A stretch of DNA of 64,000 nt from Aurantimonas sp965217685. Lineage in GTDB: Bacteria > Pseudomonadota > Alphaproteobacteria > Rhizobiales > Rhizobiaceae. The notes under the pieces were generated by a model, which was not told the origin of the DNA, did not search any database, and saw only the letters and a program-made list of their open reading frames with translations. Shown here in pieces: positions 1-8,615 of this stretch; within the stretch, counting starts at the first letter, position 1, and the number at the start of each line of letters is the position of its first letter. The stretch is taken from assembly GCA_965217685.1 (NCBI GenBank), contig CBDCIZ010000003.1, forward strand, positions 2,790,001 to 2,854,000. The letters are read 5' to 3'. Both the position numbers and the translations under genes were made by a program.

Positions 1-321
1 GATGTCGCCGTAGTTTTCGATCGTCGTCGTGTCGATCGGCTGGACCAGCTTCTCGTCGAGGGCCTGCTGCATGAAGGCGGCGTTGATCATCACAACGTCA
101 TAGAGGCCGGGATTGGTCCTCAGTTTAGTCAGCATCTCCTGTTCGGAGTTAAAGAAGTCGTTGACGACCTTGTCGCCCGTCATCTTCTCGAACGCCTTGG
201 TGGCGAACGACTCGTCGGCGCCATAGCCTTTCCAGTTGAGGACGTGGAGGTCCTTGGCCATTGCCGTGGTCGCGGACAGAAGGAGCCCGAAGCCCGCAAG
301 AATTGCCGTGGTCTTTTTCAT
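1..321 (-). CDS. Polyamine-type ABC transporter substrate-binding protein (3' part outside window)
   Basis: This is the N-terminal 107 residues of a periplasmic solute-binding protein; the rest lies left of the window. A signal peptide (start MKKTTAILAG, cleavage after AMA) is followed by KDLHVLNWKGYG, the opening typical of PotD/PotF spermidine/putrescine binding proteins. Its ATG overlaps the stop codon of the upstream PfkB kinase (ATGA), so it is the fourth gene of an operon starting at the GntR gene near 3088. The membrane and ATPase subunits presumably follow outside. The family call rests on the N-terminus only, and the ligand is not known; in this operon a nucleoside or ADP-ribose-like compound is as likely as a polyamine. 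Confidence 0.8.
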   Translation of the reverse strand, partial: MKKTTAILAGFGLLLSATTAMAKDLHVLNWKGYGADESFATKAFEKMTGDKVVNDFFNSEQEMLTKLRTNPGLYDVVMINAAFMQQALDEKLVQPIDTTTIENYGDI

Positions 322-1322
322 CGCATGTTTCCTTTTGGCCGTTCGTGGCCGGTTCGATGACCCAATTTCGTCGTGCCGGTTCTTCGCCGGTCTTGGTCCG
401 CCAGGGACAGGAAGCTGATGATTTCGTCATGAGAGGGCCCGCAGGCCCCACCCTGCCGCGTCACCGAAATTGCCGAGGCGGCATTGGCGTAGCGGACCGC
501 ATCAAGCGGTGTCAGGTCGCGGGCAAGTGCTCCGACGAAGGCCCCGAGATGGTTGTCTCCGGCGCCGTTGGTGTCGATGGCCGTGACCCGGAAGCCTGGC
601 ACCGTAGCCGGCTCAAAACCGCGTTCGACGAGATGCGCCCCATTCTCACCATCGCGAAGAACGATGCCGCGGCACAGCGGCATGCGAGTCTCCATCAGTG
701 TCGCGGGGGTCTCGAGTGTGACTGGTCCGCCCGTGATCGTCGCCAGCTCGCGCATGTTGGCGCTCATCCAGTTGACGCGGGCAAGGATCCGGTCGAGCGC
801 ATCGACCGGCACGTCGGCGATGACGGGCGTCGGATCGAAGGTCACCAAAACGCGGGCGTCGAGATCCTCGACGAGGGCGAGGACGGCCTCGCAGCTGCCG
901 GAATAGGACAGGACGTAGCCGCTGACGGCGAGCCAGTCGCCCGGCACGAGGTGCCCGTGCAAGGCGTCAAAGGTGTCGATATGAGCCTCGGCGCCCGGAA
1001 AAGAGATGAAGGAGCGCTCGGCGTCCGGGGTGATCAGGACGACGCAGTTGCCGCAGTCGATGTCTGTCCGTTGCTTCAGCAGGACCGCGATGTCTTCGTC
1101 CGCGAGAAACCCTCGCAGGGCGTCGCCGTCGGGGCCCGTGCCGAGCGCGCCGCCGCAGGCGGTGCAAAGGCCGGTGCGACGGGCCGCGACCATCATGTTG
1201 ACTGCGCCGCCTGGAACCCGCGCAAAGCTCGTCGCCATCAGCTCGGCAGCCCGTTCGGGCAGGCCTGGAACGTGATAGACATAGTCCATCACTGCGCCGC
1301 CGATATGGACGAGCCGCGCCAT
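318..1322 (-). CDS. PfkB-family sugar or nucleoside kinase
   Basis: A 334-residue kinase of the ribokinase/PfkB family, which transfers ATP phosphate to a sugar or nucleoside. Visible motifs are the substrate-side diglycine (VPGGAVNMM, residues 36-44) and the C-terminal anion-hole and catalytic motif DTNGAGD (250-256). The start MARLVHIGG lies 2 bp after the stop of the ADP-ribosylglycohydrolase gene, and the stop overlaps the start of the binding protein, so the genes are probably translationally coupled. A longer upstream reading of the same frame would run through the glycohydrolase gene and is not credible. In context it may phosphorylate the ribose compound released by the glycohydrolase; that is inference. 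Confidence 0.85.
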   Translation of the reverse strand: MARLVHIGGAVMDYVYHVPGLPERAAELMATSFARVPGGAVNMMVAARRTGLCTACGGALGTGPDGDALRGFLADEDIAVLLKQRTDIDCGNCVVLITPDAERSFISFPGAEAHIDTFDALHGHLVPGDWLAVSGYVLSYSGSCEAVLALVEDLDARVLVTFDPTPVIADVPVDALDRILARVNWMSANMRELATITGGPVTLETPATLMETRMPLCRGIVLRDGENGAHLVERGFEPATVPGFRVTAIDTNGAGDNHLGAFVGALARDLTPLDAVRYANAASAISVTRQGGACGPSHDEIISFLSLADQDRRRTGTTKLGHRTGHERPKGNMR

Positions 1323-1324
1323 GA

Positions 1325-2359
1325 TCAGGCCGCTTCGCTGGCCGGCGAGGCGGCCCTGCGCCGCGCAAGCAAGCCAGCCGCCAATGTTGCGGCATGGCCA
1401 AGGTCGAAGCCTTTCAGCTCGGCAATCTTGGCCATCGGAAGGCGTGAATGGCCGCTCGCCGCCCCCGCCATCGCACCGGCAATGGCGCCGATCGTGTCTG
1501 TGTCGCCCCCGAGATTGGCGGCGATGACTGCGGCATGCCAAGGGTCCCCGTTGGCAATCGCAACCACGGCAAAAGCGGCAGGAACCGATTCCTGTGAGGC
1601 GACGGAGGTGCCGACGAGGTCTACGACCGCCGCGATGGCGTCCTGCTCGTTGAAGTTTGCGGCGAGTTCGCGGGCCCAGACGATGCGGGAGGCGATGTTG
1701 GGAGCGGCAGACCAAGTGCCGACATGACGGGCGGCGCGGGCCGCCTCAATGCCACGCTCGGCCGCCTCGTTCCAGCCGGCGCCGTCGATCGCGGCGCTGA
1801 TCGCTGCAGCGACGGCTGAGGCTGAGGCGATGGCAACGCTCGTCGCATGGGTGGCGGCGCAGGTTTCCTCGACCTTGGCGACCAGCTGCTTCAGGGGATC
1901 AACAGGCGTCATGATGCCGACCGGAGCGATGCGCATCGCCGCGCCGTTGGTCGTGCCTTCCCGGCCAGCCTGTTCGGGAGGCGTTCCAGCGCGAATTAGG
2001 TCGATCGCCCGCTTGGTGGAAGGACCAAGAAGGTCGTAGCTTCCGCGTGCCTTGACGTCGGCCTCCCAAGTGAGGAGCCGATCGACCCAGGCGCGATGGT
2101 CAAAGCGTTCGGGGCTTTCTAGAAGCTGTTCGGCGAGAAGCAGCGTCTGCTCGGTATCGTCGGTGATCATGCCGGCGGGCAGGCCCTTCGACACGGGATG
2201 ATACCTGCTCGGCGCAACGAAGTCGGCGACATGGCCATAGGCATGCCGGATCTCGGTCGGGGACCAAAGCTGCGTCGGCATGCCGAGCGCGTCGCCCAGC
2301 GCGCCGCCGACGAGCGCGCCTAAGGCACGGTCCAACTGTGGATCGATGACGCCGGACAT
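1325..2359 (-). CDS. ADP-ribosylglycohydrolase family protein
   Basis: A 344-residue member of the ADP-ribosyl-glycohydrolase (DraG/ARH) family, binuclear Mg enzymes that cleave ADP-ribosyl N- or O-glycosidic bonds. Near the N-terminus GALVGGALGDALG is followed by ITDDTEQ (65-71), the first metal-binding motif; the C-terminal NLGGDTDTIGAIAGAMAG supplies the second metal cluster. The start is 3 bp from the GntR stop, and the gene is followed by a PfkB kinase and a binding protein. The family also contains enzymes acting on small ADP-ribosylated or ribosylated metabolites. The transport context favours such a catabolic role over removal of ADP-ribose from a protein, but the substrate is not shown by the sequence. 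Confidence 0.88.
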   Translation of the reverse strand: MSGVIDPQLDRALGALVGGALGDALGMPTQLWSPTEIRHAYGHVADFVAPSRYHPVSKGLPAGMITDDTEQTLLLAEQLLESPERFDHRAWVDRLLTWEADVKARGSYDLLGPSTKRAIDLIRAGTPPEQAGREGTTNGAAMRIAPVGIMTPVDPLKQLVAKVEETCAATHATSVAIASASAVAAAISAAIDGAGWNEAAERGIEAARAARHVGTWSAAPNIASRIVWARELAANFNEQDAIAAVVDLVGTSVASQESVPAAFAVVAIANGDPWHAAVIAANLGGDTDTIGAIAGAMAGAASGHSRLPMAKIAELKGFDLGHAATLAAGLLARRRAASPASEAA

Positions 2360-2362
2360 GAT

Positions 2363-3088
2363 TTAGAACTCTCGATGCAATGCGAAATGGGAAGGATTGA
2401 GAAGGCTGGTGATGTGTTCCATCACCCGGCCTTCTCGGGTGCGGATGACGCGGCGGATGCGCAAGAACATGGTGCCCGGTTGACAACGCAGGATTTCGGC
2501 GTCCTCTGCGCCGAGAGCGACCACGTCGATCCATTCCTCGCCATGGTCAGGGTAAAGCCCAGCCTCGCGCAGCGTAGCGTGCAGTGAGCCGTCACGTAGA
2601 CCTTTGACCGGCAGGTTCTCGATCTCCGGCATCATCGGGATACGCGAATGTTCAATCGAAATGGCATGGCCGTCATTGGCATTAGTTCTGGCCCGGTCGA
2701 GCGCGATGAATTCGGCGCTTTGAAGGCCAAGTTTTTCGGCGAGTGCTGGGTCCGTAACGGTCTCCAGCCGCAGCGTTCGGGTCAAGGCATTGGCGCCAGC
2801 TTTTTCCAGCGCCTTGGTCCATCCGGCCTCGTCGGCGACGACGTTGCCGTCGAAGGTGACGAAGGAGCCGATACCGACGCTGGTCATTATGAGGCCGCGC
2901 CGCGACAGTTTACTCAGGCCCTTGCGGACAGTGGAACGGCTGACGGAGAAGCGGCGCACCAGTTCGTTCTCACTTGGCAGCTGGTCGCCATGGGCGAGTC
3001 GGCCGGAGCGAATCTCTTCTTCAAGAATCTGCGCGATCTTTTCCGGCTTGCCGGAGGAGATTGCAAAGGGAGCGAGACTTCGTGCCAC
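2363..3088 (-). CDS. GntR/HutC-family transcriptional regulator
   Basis: A 241-residue regulator with an N-terminal winged helix (about residues 15-80, including GDQLPSENELVRRFSVSRST) and a C-terminal UTRA ligand-binding domain ending LLNPSHFALHREF. I place the start at a GTG giving MARSLAPFAIS. It is the first gene of the glycohydrolase / kinase / binding-protein operon, separated from the next gene by 3 bp. An inverted repeat immediately upstream (3101-3115) is a likely autoregulatory operator. The effector is unknown; HutC-type regulators usually sense the substrate or an intermediate of the pathway they control. Confidence 0.88.
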   Translation of the reverse strand: MARSLAPFAISSGKPEKIAQILEEEIRSGRLAHGDQLPSENELVRRFSVSRSTVRKGLSKLSRRGLIMTSVGIGSFVTFDGNVVADEAGWTKALEKAGANALTRTLRLETVTDPALAEKLGLQSAEFIALDRARTNANDGHAISIEHSRIPMMPEIENLPVKGLRDGSLHATLREAGLYPDHGEEWIDVVALGAEDAEILRCQPGTMFLRIRRVIRTREGRVMEHITSLLNPSHFALHREF

Positions 3089-3100
3089 TGTCTAGACCTG

Positions 3101-3115
3101 TACAAAATACTTGTA
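3101..3115 (-). promoter_or_regulatory. Candidate GntR operator
   Basis: TACAA-AATAC-TTGTA is a perfect 5-5-5 inverted repeat 13 bp upstream of the GTG start of the GntR gene. Its size and position fit an operator of the HutC subfamily that would block transcription of the whole leftward operon. The link to this regulator is inferred from position. Confidence 0.55.
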
Positions 3116-3320
3116 TGAACCGGTATGTTTCACGAGGTTCGGTGGCCTGTCAACGGCAAGTTTGCGGCAAATTTACGGGTTTATGCATCGCGGTAAGAAA
3201 TGCGTGTCGAATCAGTTCCAGAAGCGCCATCTTCGGGGCGGTCATCGTCATCATCGTCTCCAGGTTCGAGTTCGCATCCGAACCCTACCGAAGAATTCCG
3301 AACTGGCGTGACAGGATCGT

Positions 3321-4838
3321 TCAGCCCTCTGACTCGAGAACAGCTTCGGCAACGACCGGCAAAGGTCTTCTCTTCGACTTGACGATCGCACCGACGATGA
3401 TTGCTGCCGTGGCCAACGCGATCACGGCCGAGATCGGATGGGTAAACAACGCCGTCCAGTCGCTTCGGGAAATCAACAGAGCCCGGCGGACATTCTGCTC
3501 GGCCAGCGGCCCGAGAATGAGCCCCAGAACGATCGGAGCGAGCGGGACATTGGTCTTCTCGAGGAGATAGCCCGCGATGCCGAAGGCAAACATGATCCAA
3601 AGATCAATGATCCGGCCGTTGATGACGAAGACGCCGACGGCCATCAGCACGAGGATCATCGGCACCATCACGACACCGGGCAGCCGCTGGACCTGCGCGA
3701 ATACGCGGGTCGCAGCCATGCCGCCCACGAGGAAGAGCAGCAGCGAGGTGACGAACATCTCGATCCCGAAGCCGAAGACCAGCCCGGCGTTCTCGTGATA
3801 AAGCTGGGGCCCTGGCTGAATGCCCTGAATCAACAGCGCCCCGAGGACCAGCGCCGCGATGACGTTGCCGGGAATTCCAAGCGTGAGTGCCGGAATCATG
3901 GCGGCGGCATTGTCGGAGTTGTTGCCGCATTCGGCCGCCGCGACGCCGTCGGGATTGCCCTTGCCGAAACTGTCGGGATCCTTGCTGGCCGATTTCGCCG
4001 CGTTGTAGCTGATGAAGGACGCGACGTTACCGCCGGCACCGGGCAGAATGCCGACCGCGATCCCGATGAGGCAAGACCGGACCCAGGTTCGCCCGTGATC
4101 ACGGAAGATCTGCCAGCCGAGCTTGATCGGCTTGAGGCTCAGCTGCTCGCGGCTCATCCCCTTCAGATCAGCCTTTTCGGCAAGCTCGATGACCGGCGGC
4201 AGTGCGTAGAGCCCGACCAGTACGACGATCAGGTCGAAGCCGCCCAGCAGCCACGTCTCGCCGAAGGTGAAGCGAGCCTGCCCGCTGAGCGGGTCGATGC
4301 CGATCGTGCCGATCAGCAGACCGAGGGCGGCCGCGATCAGGCCCTTGACCATGTCCTCGCCGACCATCACGCCGACCGACGCCATGCCGAACATCGCCAC
4401 CCAGAAATATTCGCTTGGTCCGAACGCCAGGGTGACCTGGGCAAGCAGCGGACCGAGGGTCAAAAGCGAAATTGAACTCACCATGCCGCCGATCGCCGAC
4501 GACCAGCACGCGATTTTCAAGGCCTTGGATGCCTCGCCGCGTTCCGCCATGGGAAAGCCGTCGAAGGTGGTCGCGATGGCGGCGGGCGTTCCGGGAATGC
4601 GTAAAAGGATGGCGGGGATCGAGCCGCCATACATCGAGCCGTTGTAGATGCCGGCGACCATACCGAGGGCGACAAGCGGATCCATGCCGTAGGTCAGCGG
4701 CAAAAGCAGCGCGATGGCCATCACCGGGTTGAGGCCGGGCAGGGCGCCGATGAGCACGCCGAGGATGCTGGAGCCCACCATGGCCAGGATCGGTGAGAAG
4801 GCGGTGAGCGAAACGACTGCACCGAAAAATGCGTCCAT
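3321..4838 (-). CDS. tctA: Tripartite tricarboxylate transporter large permease, TctA family
   Basis: A 505-residue integral membrane protein with the TctA hallmarks: SSILGVLIGALPGLNPVMAIALLLPLTYG near residues 23-51, and NGSMYGGSIPAILLRIPGTPAA near 66-87. About twelve membrane segments are visible. Together with TctB and a periplasmic TctC it forms a secondary, binding-protein-dependent carboxylate importer. A good ribosome binding site (AGGAAGGA) precedes the ATG, and tctB ends 18 bp upstream, so the two form an operon. The neighbouring LigI-like lactonase suggests an aromatic-derived or lactone-related carboxylate as substrate, which is inference. Confidence 0.93.
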   Translation of the reverse strand: MDAFFGAVVSLTAFSPILAMVGSSILGVLIGALPGLNPVMAIALLLPLTYGMDPLVALGMVAGIYNGSMYGGSIPAILLRIPGTPAAIATTFDGFPMAERGEASKALKIACWSSAIGGMVSSISLLTLGPLLAQVTLAFGPSEYFWVAMFGMASVGVMVGEDMVKGLIAAALGLLIGTIGIDPLSGQARFTFGETWLLGGFDLIVVLVGLYALPPVIELAEKADLKGMSREQLSLKPIKLGWQIFRDHGRTWVRSCLIGIAVGILPGAGGNVASFISYNAAKSASKDPDSFGKGNPDGVAAAECGNNSDNAAAMIPALTLGIPGNVIAALVLGALLIQGIQPGPQLYHENAGLVFGFGIEMFVTSLLLFLVGGMAATRVFAQVQRLPGVVMVPMILVLMAVGVFVINGRIIDLWIMFAFGIAGYLLEKTNVPLAPIVLGLILGPLAEQNVRRALLISRSDWTALFTHPISAVIALATAAIIVGAIVKSKRRPLPVVAEAVLESEG

Positions 4839-4856
4839 GATCGCGGTTCCTTCCTG

Positions 4857-5312
4857 TCAGAACTGCCAAAGTTCGGGCGGAAGCGGCTTTTGCAGCAAGA
4901 TCGAGAAGGTCGCGTAGACGACGATCATGAAGATCGCCGTCGAGACGATCAGCAACACCGGACGCCTTATGCCGAGGACCACCGGCAGTAGAAGCACGAC
5001 CATCGCACTCGACGTGTAGAAGCCGATGATCGGAACGAGAAAGAGATAGACCGCACCGCCGATCAAGGCGGCAAACAGATGTGAAGGCGACGTGGCGAGA
5101 GGTCGAACCGCCTCGATCTTTCCGGATCGGATCGCGGCTCGAACGACCAGAAAGATGCCCATGAGAACGAGAAACCCGCCCAGTGCGCCGGGATAGGCGC
5201 CGGACGCGCCGCGATAGCCGGTCGACAGGATGACGGCGACGGCACCGACGGCTGAGGTCAACAGACCCAGCACGGCATCCTGAATATGCCCCGAACTCGA
5301 TTTTGCTGTCAT
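4857..5312 (-). CDS. tctB: Tripartite tricarboxylate transporter small permease, TctB family
   Basis: A 151-residue protein with four hydrophobic segments, the size and topology of the small TctB permease subunit, lying directly upstream of tctA. The ATG is preceded by GGGAGGA. Its start codon is back to back with the lactonase gene on the other strand, with the shared GTCAAATAGTC element in between or just inside the lactonase frame. TctB sequences are poorly conserved, so the call relies on size, topology and position. Confidence 0.85.
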   Translation of the reverse strand: MTAKSSSGHIQDAVLGLLTSAVGAVAVILSTGYRGASGAYPGALGGFLVLMGIFLVVRAAIRSGKIEAVRPLATSPSHLFAALIGGAVYLFLVPIIGFYTSSAMVVLLLPVVLGIRRPVLLIVSTAIFMIVVYATFSILLQKPLPPELWQF

Positions 5313-5357
5313 TAGACGTCCTCCCGGCGATCATCCTATGTGGACACGTGCGATCAA

Positions 5358-5382
5358 GTCAAATAGTCTTCTAAATGACTAT
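5358..5382. promoter_or_regulatory. Candidate operator shared with the tctC promoter
   Basis: GTCAAATAGTC at 5358-5368 is repeated exactly at 7212-7222. Here ATAGTC (5363-5368) and GACTAT (5377-5382) form an inverted repeat with an 8-bp spacer. It sits between the divergent tctBA and lactonase genes and is the natural target of the GntR regulator at 7322-8077. Confidence 0.6.
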
Positions 5383-5400
5383 GATTTGCCGGAGTGCCTC

Positions 5401-6171
5401 GTGTTCGATTGCCATGCCCACGTCTTCGAGACTTTACGCGTCGTTGGGGAGCCAAGGTATGCCCCGAAGGCGAATGCACCGTTTGCACGCTGGATCAATC
5501 ATCTTGAGGAGCACGGTCTCAAGGGTGGCGTCATCGTCCAGCCAAGTTTCCTCGGATCTGACAATCGCGATCTCCTCGCTGCACTGTCGAAAACGAACCG
5601 TCGATCGTTTCGCGGTGTCGCCGTCGTTCGGATCGATGCTGGTCTGAACGAACTGAAGACGCTTTACAGTGGCGGCGTTCGTGCGATCCGATGGAATCTC
5701 GTTAAGGGTGCAACGCTCCCCGATCCGGCAGACGAAGGGGTTAAGGCCTTGCTCGGCAGAATCGCCGATGCGGGTCTTCACCTCGAAGTTCAGCTAGAGG
5801 CTTCGCGCCTCGTTGGTTTCCTGCCTTCCTTGATCGAAAAGGTCGACCGGATCGTGATCGATCATTTCGGACTGCCGGACGGCTCACCCGACACGTCCTG
5901 GACGCAGGCGATCGGCTGCAACCGAGACAAGGTCTGGGTGAAATTGTCGGGTCCCTATCGCAGTGATGCTCAGAAGGATCAGATCGGCCATGCGAAACGT
6001 CTGCTCGACGTGATCGACGCGGATCATTTCGTCTGGGGCAGCGACTGGCCCTGGACCCGGCACGAAGGCAACCACGACTACGCTCGTACCGTCGAATGGG
6101 CCTCGAACCTGTCGGCTACGGGCGCCGACTTCGTAACCGGCGCCCGCGCGCTCTATGGTCTAAAAGCGTGA
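5401..6171 (+). CDS. Amidohydrolase, LigI-like (2-pyrone-4,6-dicarboxylate lactonase family)
   Basis: A TIM-barrel amidohydrolase of about 256 residues resembling LigI and related lactonases. It shows the N-terminal metal motif DCHAHVF, an internal VIDHFGLPD and the C-terminal WGSDWPWTRH with the conserved Asp. Such enzymes hydrolyse lactones such as pyrone dicarboxylate, giving open-chain carboxylates. I choose a GTG start at 5401 because GGAG lies 6 bp upstream. An ATG at 5338 is also open, but it has no ribosome binding site, is only 25 bp from the divergent tctB start, and would place the operator at 5358-5382 inside the coding region. The gene is convergent with tctC. Confidence 0.8.
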   Translation: MFDCHAHVFETLRVVGEPRYAPKANAPFARWINHLEEHGLKGGVIVQPSFLGSDNRDLLAALSKTNRRSFRGVAVVRIDAGLNELKTLYSGGVRAIRWNLVKGATLPDPADEGVKALLGRIADAGLHLEVQLEASRLVGFLPSLIEKVDRIVIDHFGLPDGSPDTSWTQAIGCNRDKVWVKLSGPYRSDAQKDQIGHAKRLLDVIDADHFVWGSDWPWTRHEGNHDYARTVEWASNLSATGADFVTGARALYGLKA

Positions 6172-6183
6172 TGACGCGCGGGA

Positions 6184-7152
6184 TCAGTTCTTCAGGCCCA
6201 GCGCTTGCGCCGCCTCACCGAAGGACTTGTACTCGTCGGACAAACGGGCCTTCAGTTCGTCGCCGGTCATGACTGCGGGCTGCTCGCCCTTGGTGTCGAG
6301 GAAGGCAATATAGGCTTTATCCGTCATCGCTTTGGATACCGCGTCGGCGATGATCTTGACCCGCTCGGGATCCATCCCCTTGAGCCCGAGGATCGCCCGC
6401 CAGAGGGCGGCAGCGAGTTCGGGATGTCCCAGTTCGGACATGCTTGCAGCGTCCGGCAAAGCACCGATCGGATCCTTGGACGTCACAATCAGGCACTTGG
6501 CTTGGCCGTTCTTCACATAGGGAATGACGGGGGAGATCGACCCGCCATAAATGTCGACATGCCCGCCGAGGAAGTTCTGCAGCGTTTCGCCCGCCCCGCC
6601 GAACGGAATGGCAGTCGCTTTCGCGCCAAAAGCCTTGAACATGCGCTCGGCCGCCAATTGCATGGTGTTGCCGATCCCGTCGTTGCCGTAGGTGTATTTC
6701 TCGGGATGGTCCTTAAGGACCCGCAGAAGCTCCTTGCCGGTCTTGGCCGGAAAGTCCGGCTTGACGCAGAGCGTGTAGGCGGTTTCGGAGGTGCTGACGA
6801 TCGGAACGTAGTCGTCGGGGGAGTAGGGAACATTCTGAACGTTCGGGACCGTGGTGATTGGGCCGTTCCAGACTGCGGCGAGGGTGTAGCCATCGGGCTT
6901 CGACTGGACGAACTGGCTCACACCGACGGCGCCGCCGCCGCCTGCGACGTTGATAATGGCGATCGGCTCGCCGAGATCTGCCTCCACGATCTTCGCAAGT
7001 TGCCTTGCCGCGGTATCGGTGCCGCCGCCCGCCGGTGCTGGGACGATCCATTCCATGGCCCGGTTCGGATAGTCCTGCGCGGATACCTGAATTGGGGTCA
7101 ACGCTGCCGCAGACGCCGCCAAGACTGCGAGCACGAAATTTGTGATCTTCAT
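6184..7152 (-). CDS. tctC: Tripartite tricarboxylate transporter substrate-binding protein, TctC/Bug family
   Basis: A 322-residue periplasmic binding protein with a signal peptide (to about residue 26, ending QVSAQD). The Bug-family opening YPNRAMEWIVPAPAGGGTD is followed by GEPIAIINVAGGGGAVG. It captures a carboxylate for the TctAB permease encoded separately at 3321-5312. A strong GGGAGG site precedes the ATG. It shares the GTCAAATAGTC element with the tctB/lactonase promoter, so the split cluster is probably co-regulated. Confidence 0.92.
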   Translation of the reverse strand: MKITNFVLAVLAASAAALTPIQVSAQDYPNRAMEWIVPAPAGGGTDTAARQLAKIVEADLGEPIAIINVAGGGGAVGVSQFVQSKPDGYTLAAVWNGPITTVPNVQNVPYSPDDYVPIVSTSETAYTLCVKPDFPAKTGKELLRVLKDHPEKYTYGNDGIGNTMQLAAERMFKAFGAKATAIPFGGAGETLQNFLGGHVDIYGGSISPVIPYVKNGQAKCLIVTSKDPIGALPDAASMSELGHPELAAALWRAILGLKGMDPERVKIIADAVSKAMTDKAYIAFLDTKGEQPAVMTGDELKARLSDEYKSFGEAAQALGLKN

Positions 7153-7211
7153 GATAGTCCTCCCTGGATCGACTTGATCGTCAACGAGCGTACCGTCATG
7201 ATCTGGGTCAT

Positions 7212-7228
7212 GTCAAATAGTCAACTAT
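7212..7228. promoter_or_regulatory. Candidate operator upstream of tctC and the GntR gene
   Basis: This is the second exact copy of GTCAAATAGTC (7212-7222). Here it forms the tight inverted repeat ATAGT-CA-ACTAT (7217-7228), between the divergent tctC and GntR genes. It is likely the binding site of that GntR protein. Confidence 0.6.
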
Positions 7229-7321
7229 AAGACTTTGCAGCGGACCATTTCGATGACAGCCCTGCGCTCGAACAAAACGGCAAGCGGTCGGCAGGAAAAC
7301 AGCATGGAGGCAGGAAAAAGA

Positions 7322-8077
7322 ATGCGACACCAAACCTTGGCCCAGCCGGCGCATTCGGAGATCGATGAAAGACTTCCGCGCTATCAGGCGTTGCGTGACG
7401 ATCTTGCGACCAGAATTGCAGAAGGGGGATGGGATTTCTCCAAGCCGCTGCCTTCGGAACTGAAGCTCGCCAAGGAATACGACGTCGCGCTCGGAACCAT
7501 GCGCAGGGCGGTCGAGGCCCTCGTGCGGGAAGGCATCCTCGAACGCCGGCACGGAAGCGGGACCTACATCCGCCGATCAGACTTTTCCGGGTCTATGTCA
7601 CGCTTTTTGCGCTTCCGCTCGCTGCATGGAACGATCGCGTTCCAAAAGAGCCGGGTTCTCTCGGCATCGATCGAACCAGCGCCGGCTCACGTCTGCGACC
7701 CGCTCGGACTGAAGCGAGGCGCTGATGCGATCGTCCTCGACCGTCGGCGCTATTCCGACGACGAGCTGCTGCTCGCCGAACAGATATGGCTTCGTCACGA
7801 TCGGTTCGCACCGCTTCTCGAAATTGATCCGGATGAATACGGCCCTTTGCTTTACAGGCTTTACGAAACCCGCTGCGGTCAGATCGTGGCGCGGGCCGTC
7901 GAGGGACTTAAGATCTCGACCGCCGACGCTACCGTCGGCGAAATGCTGGGGATCGCCGAGGGAGATGCGATCGTCATCATTGAGCGAACCGCGTTCGACT
8001 TCGCTGACAAACCGCTGGAATGGCGCCGCAGCTTCGCGGAGGCCAAGCATTTTGAGTATCGAATTGAAATCAGGTGA
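7322..8077 (+). CDS. GntR/HutC-family transcriptional regulator of the tct cluster
   Basis: A regulator with an N-terminal winged helix (WDFSKPLPSELKLAKEYDVALGTMRRAVEAL) and a UTRA effector domain (EPAPAHVCDPLGLKRGADAIVLDRRRY onward), divergent from tctC. Starts at 7235, 7304 and 7322 are open in frame. I prefer 7322 because GGAGG lies 11 bp upstream, and because a start at 7235 would leave almost no room between the operator at 7212-7228 and the gene. It probably represses tctC, tctBA and the lactonase through the repeated GTCAAATAGTC element. Its effector is presumably the imported carboxylate or a breakdown product. Confidence 0.85.
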   Translation: MRHQTLAQPAHSEIDERLPRYQALRDDLATRIAEGGWDFSKPLPSELKLAKEYDVALGTMRRAVEALVREGILERRHGSGTYIRRSDFSGSMSRFLRFRSLHGTIAFQKSRVLSASIEPAPAHVCDPLGLKRGADAIVLDRRRYSDDELLLAEQIWLRHDRFAPLLEIDPDEYGPLLYRLYETRCGQIVARAVEGLKISTADATVGEMLGIAEGDAIVIIERTAFDFADKPLEWRRSFAEAKHFEYRIEIR

Positions 8078-8615
8078 TGTTCGAAATTATTGGTCCGTCA
8101 TTTGTTCTAACTATATGGTCACCGCCGTACCGAACAGCGACCACAAGCGTTTCTCCTAAGCTCGCTGACCGGTCCAAAAGGCTCCACCATCGTCAGCATA
8201 AGGCCCATTATGGAATACCGGGATTGCTGAAGAGCGGCCATTCGCATATTGGGCTCGGCGGCCTCACAGCTAATCTCTCTTAGAGCCTGAACGGAAAGTT
8301 CTCGGCGGAGGATTGGCGAGGGATTTTGTGACATCCGCGAGGCGCCGAACGCAGTCGATGCCGGCGGCATCGGCGAGGCTCGGCAACGAAGTGGTGGCCG
8401 AAAAGCACCGCCAAGCCGACCCGTGGGACTTTTCGATCAGGCCCTTAGGCACTTTAGTTGATACGGCGACCAAACGAACCAACATGCTGGCCATCGTAGT
8501 TGTTGTAACGACACGAGCTGGTCGAAAGATTAAATGCCAACTTCTGACTAACCTGAAATTCAAATATGCGATTCAACACCTCTGTCCTTAAAAGTCGCCC
8601 AGCGACGCGGTTTTC
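8078..8615. other. Intergenic stretch without a recognised gene
   Basis: About 540 bp. Open frames of 83-97 codons exist on both strands (for example 8270-8563 leftward) but show no domain or ribosome binding site that I recognise. It may hold decayed coding sequence. Confidence 0.4.

Noticed and set aside
3438..4475. A 345-codon plus-strand frame within tctA
   Set aside because: Low-complexity, charged product antisense to a strong TctA gene.
8270..8563. A 97-codon minus-strand frame in the gap before the thioesterase fusion
   Set aside because: No ribosome binding site, no recognised family and an overlapping frame on the other strand; I list the stretch only as intergenic.
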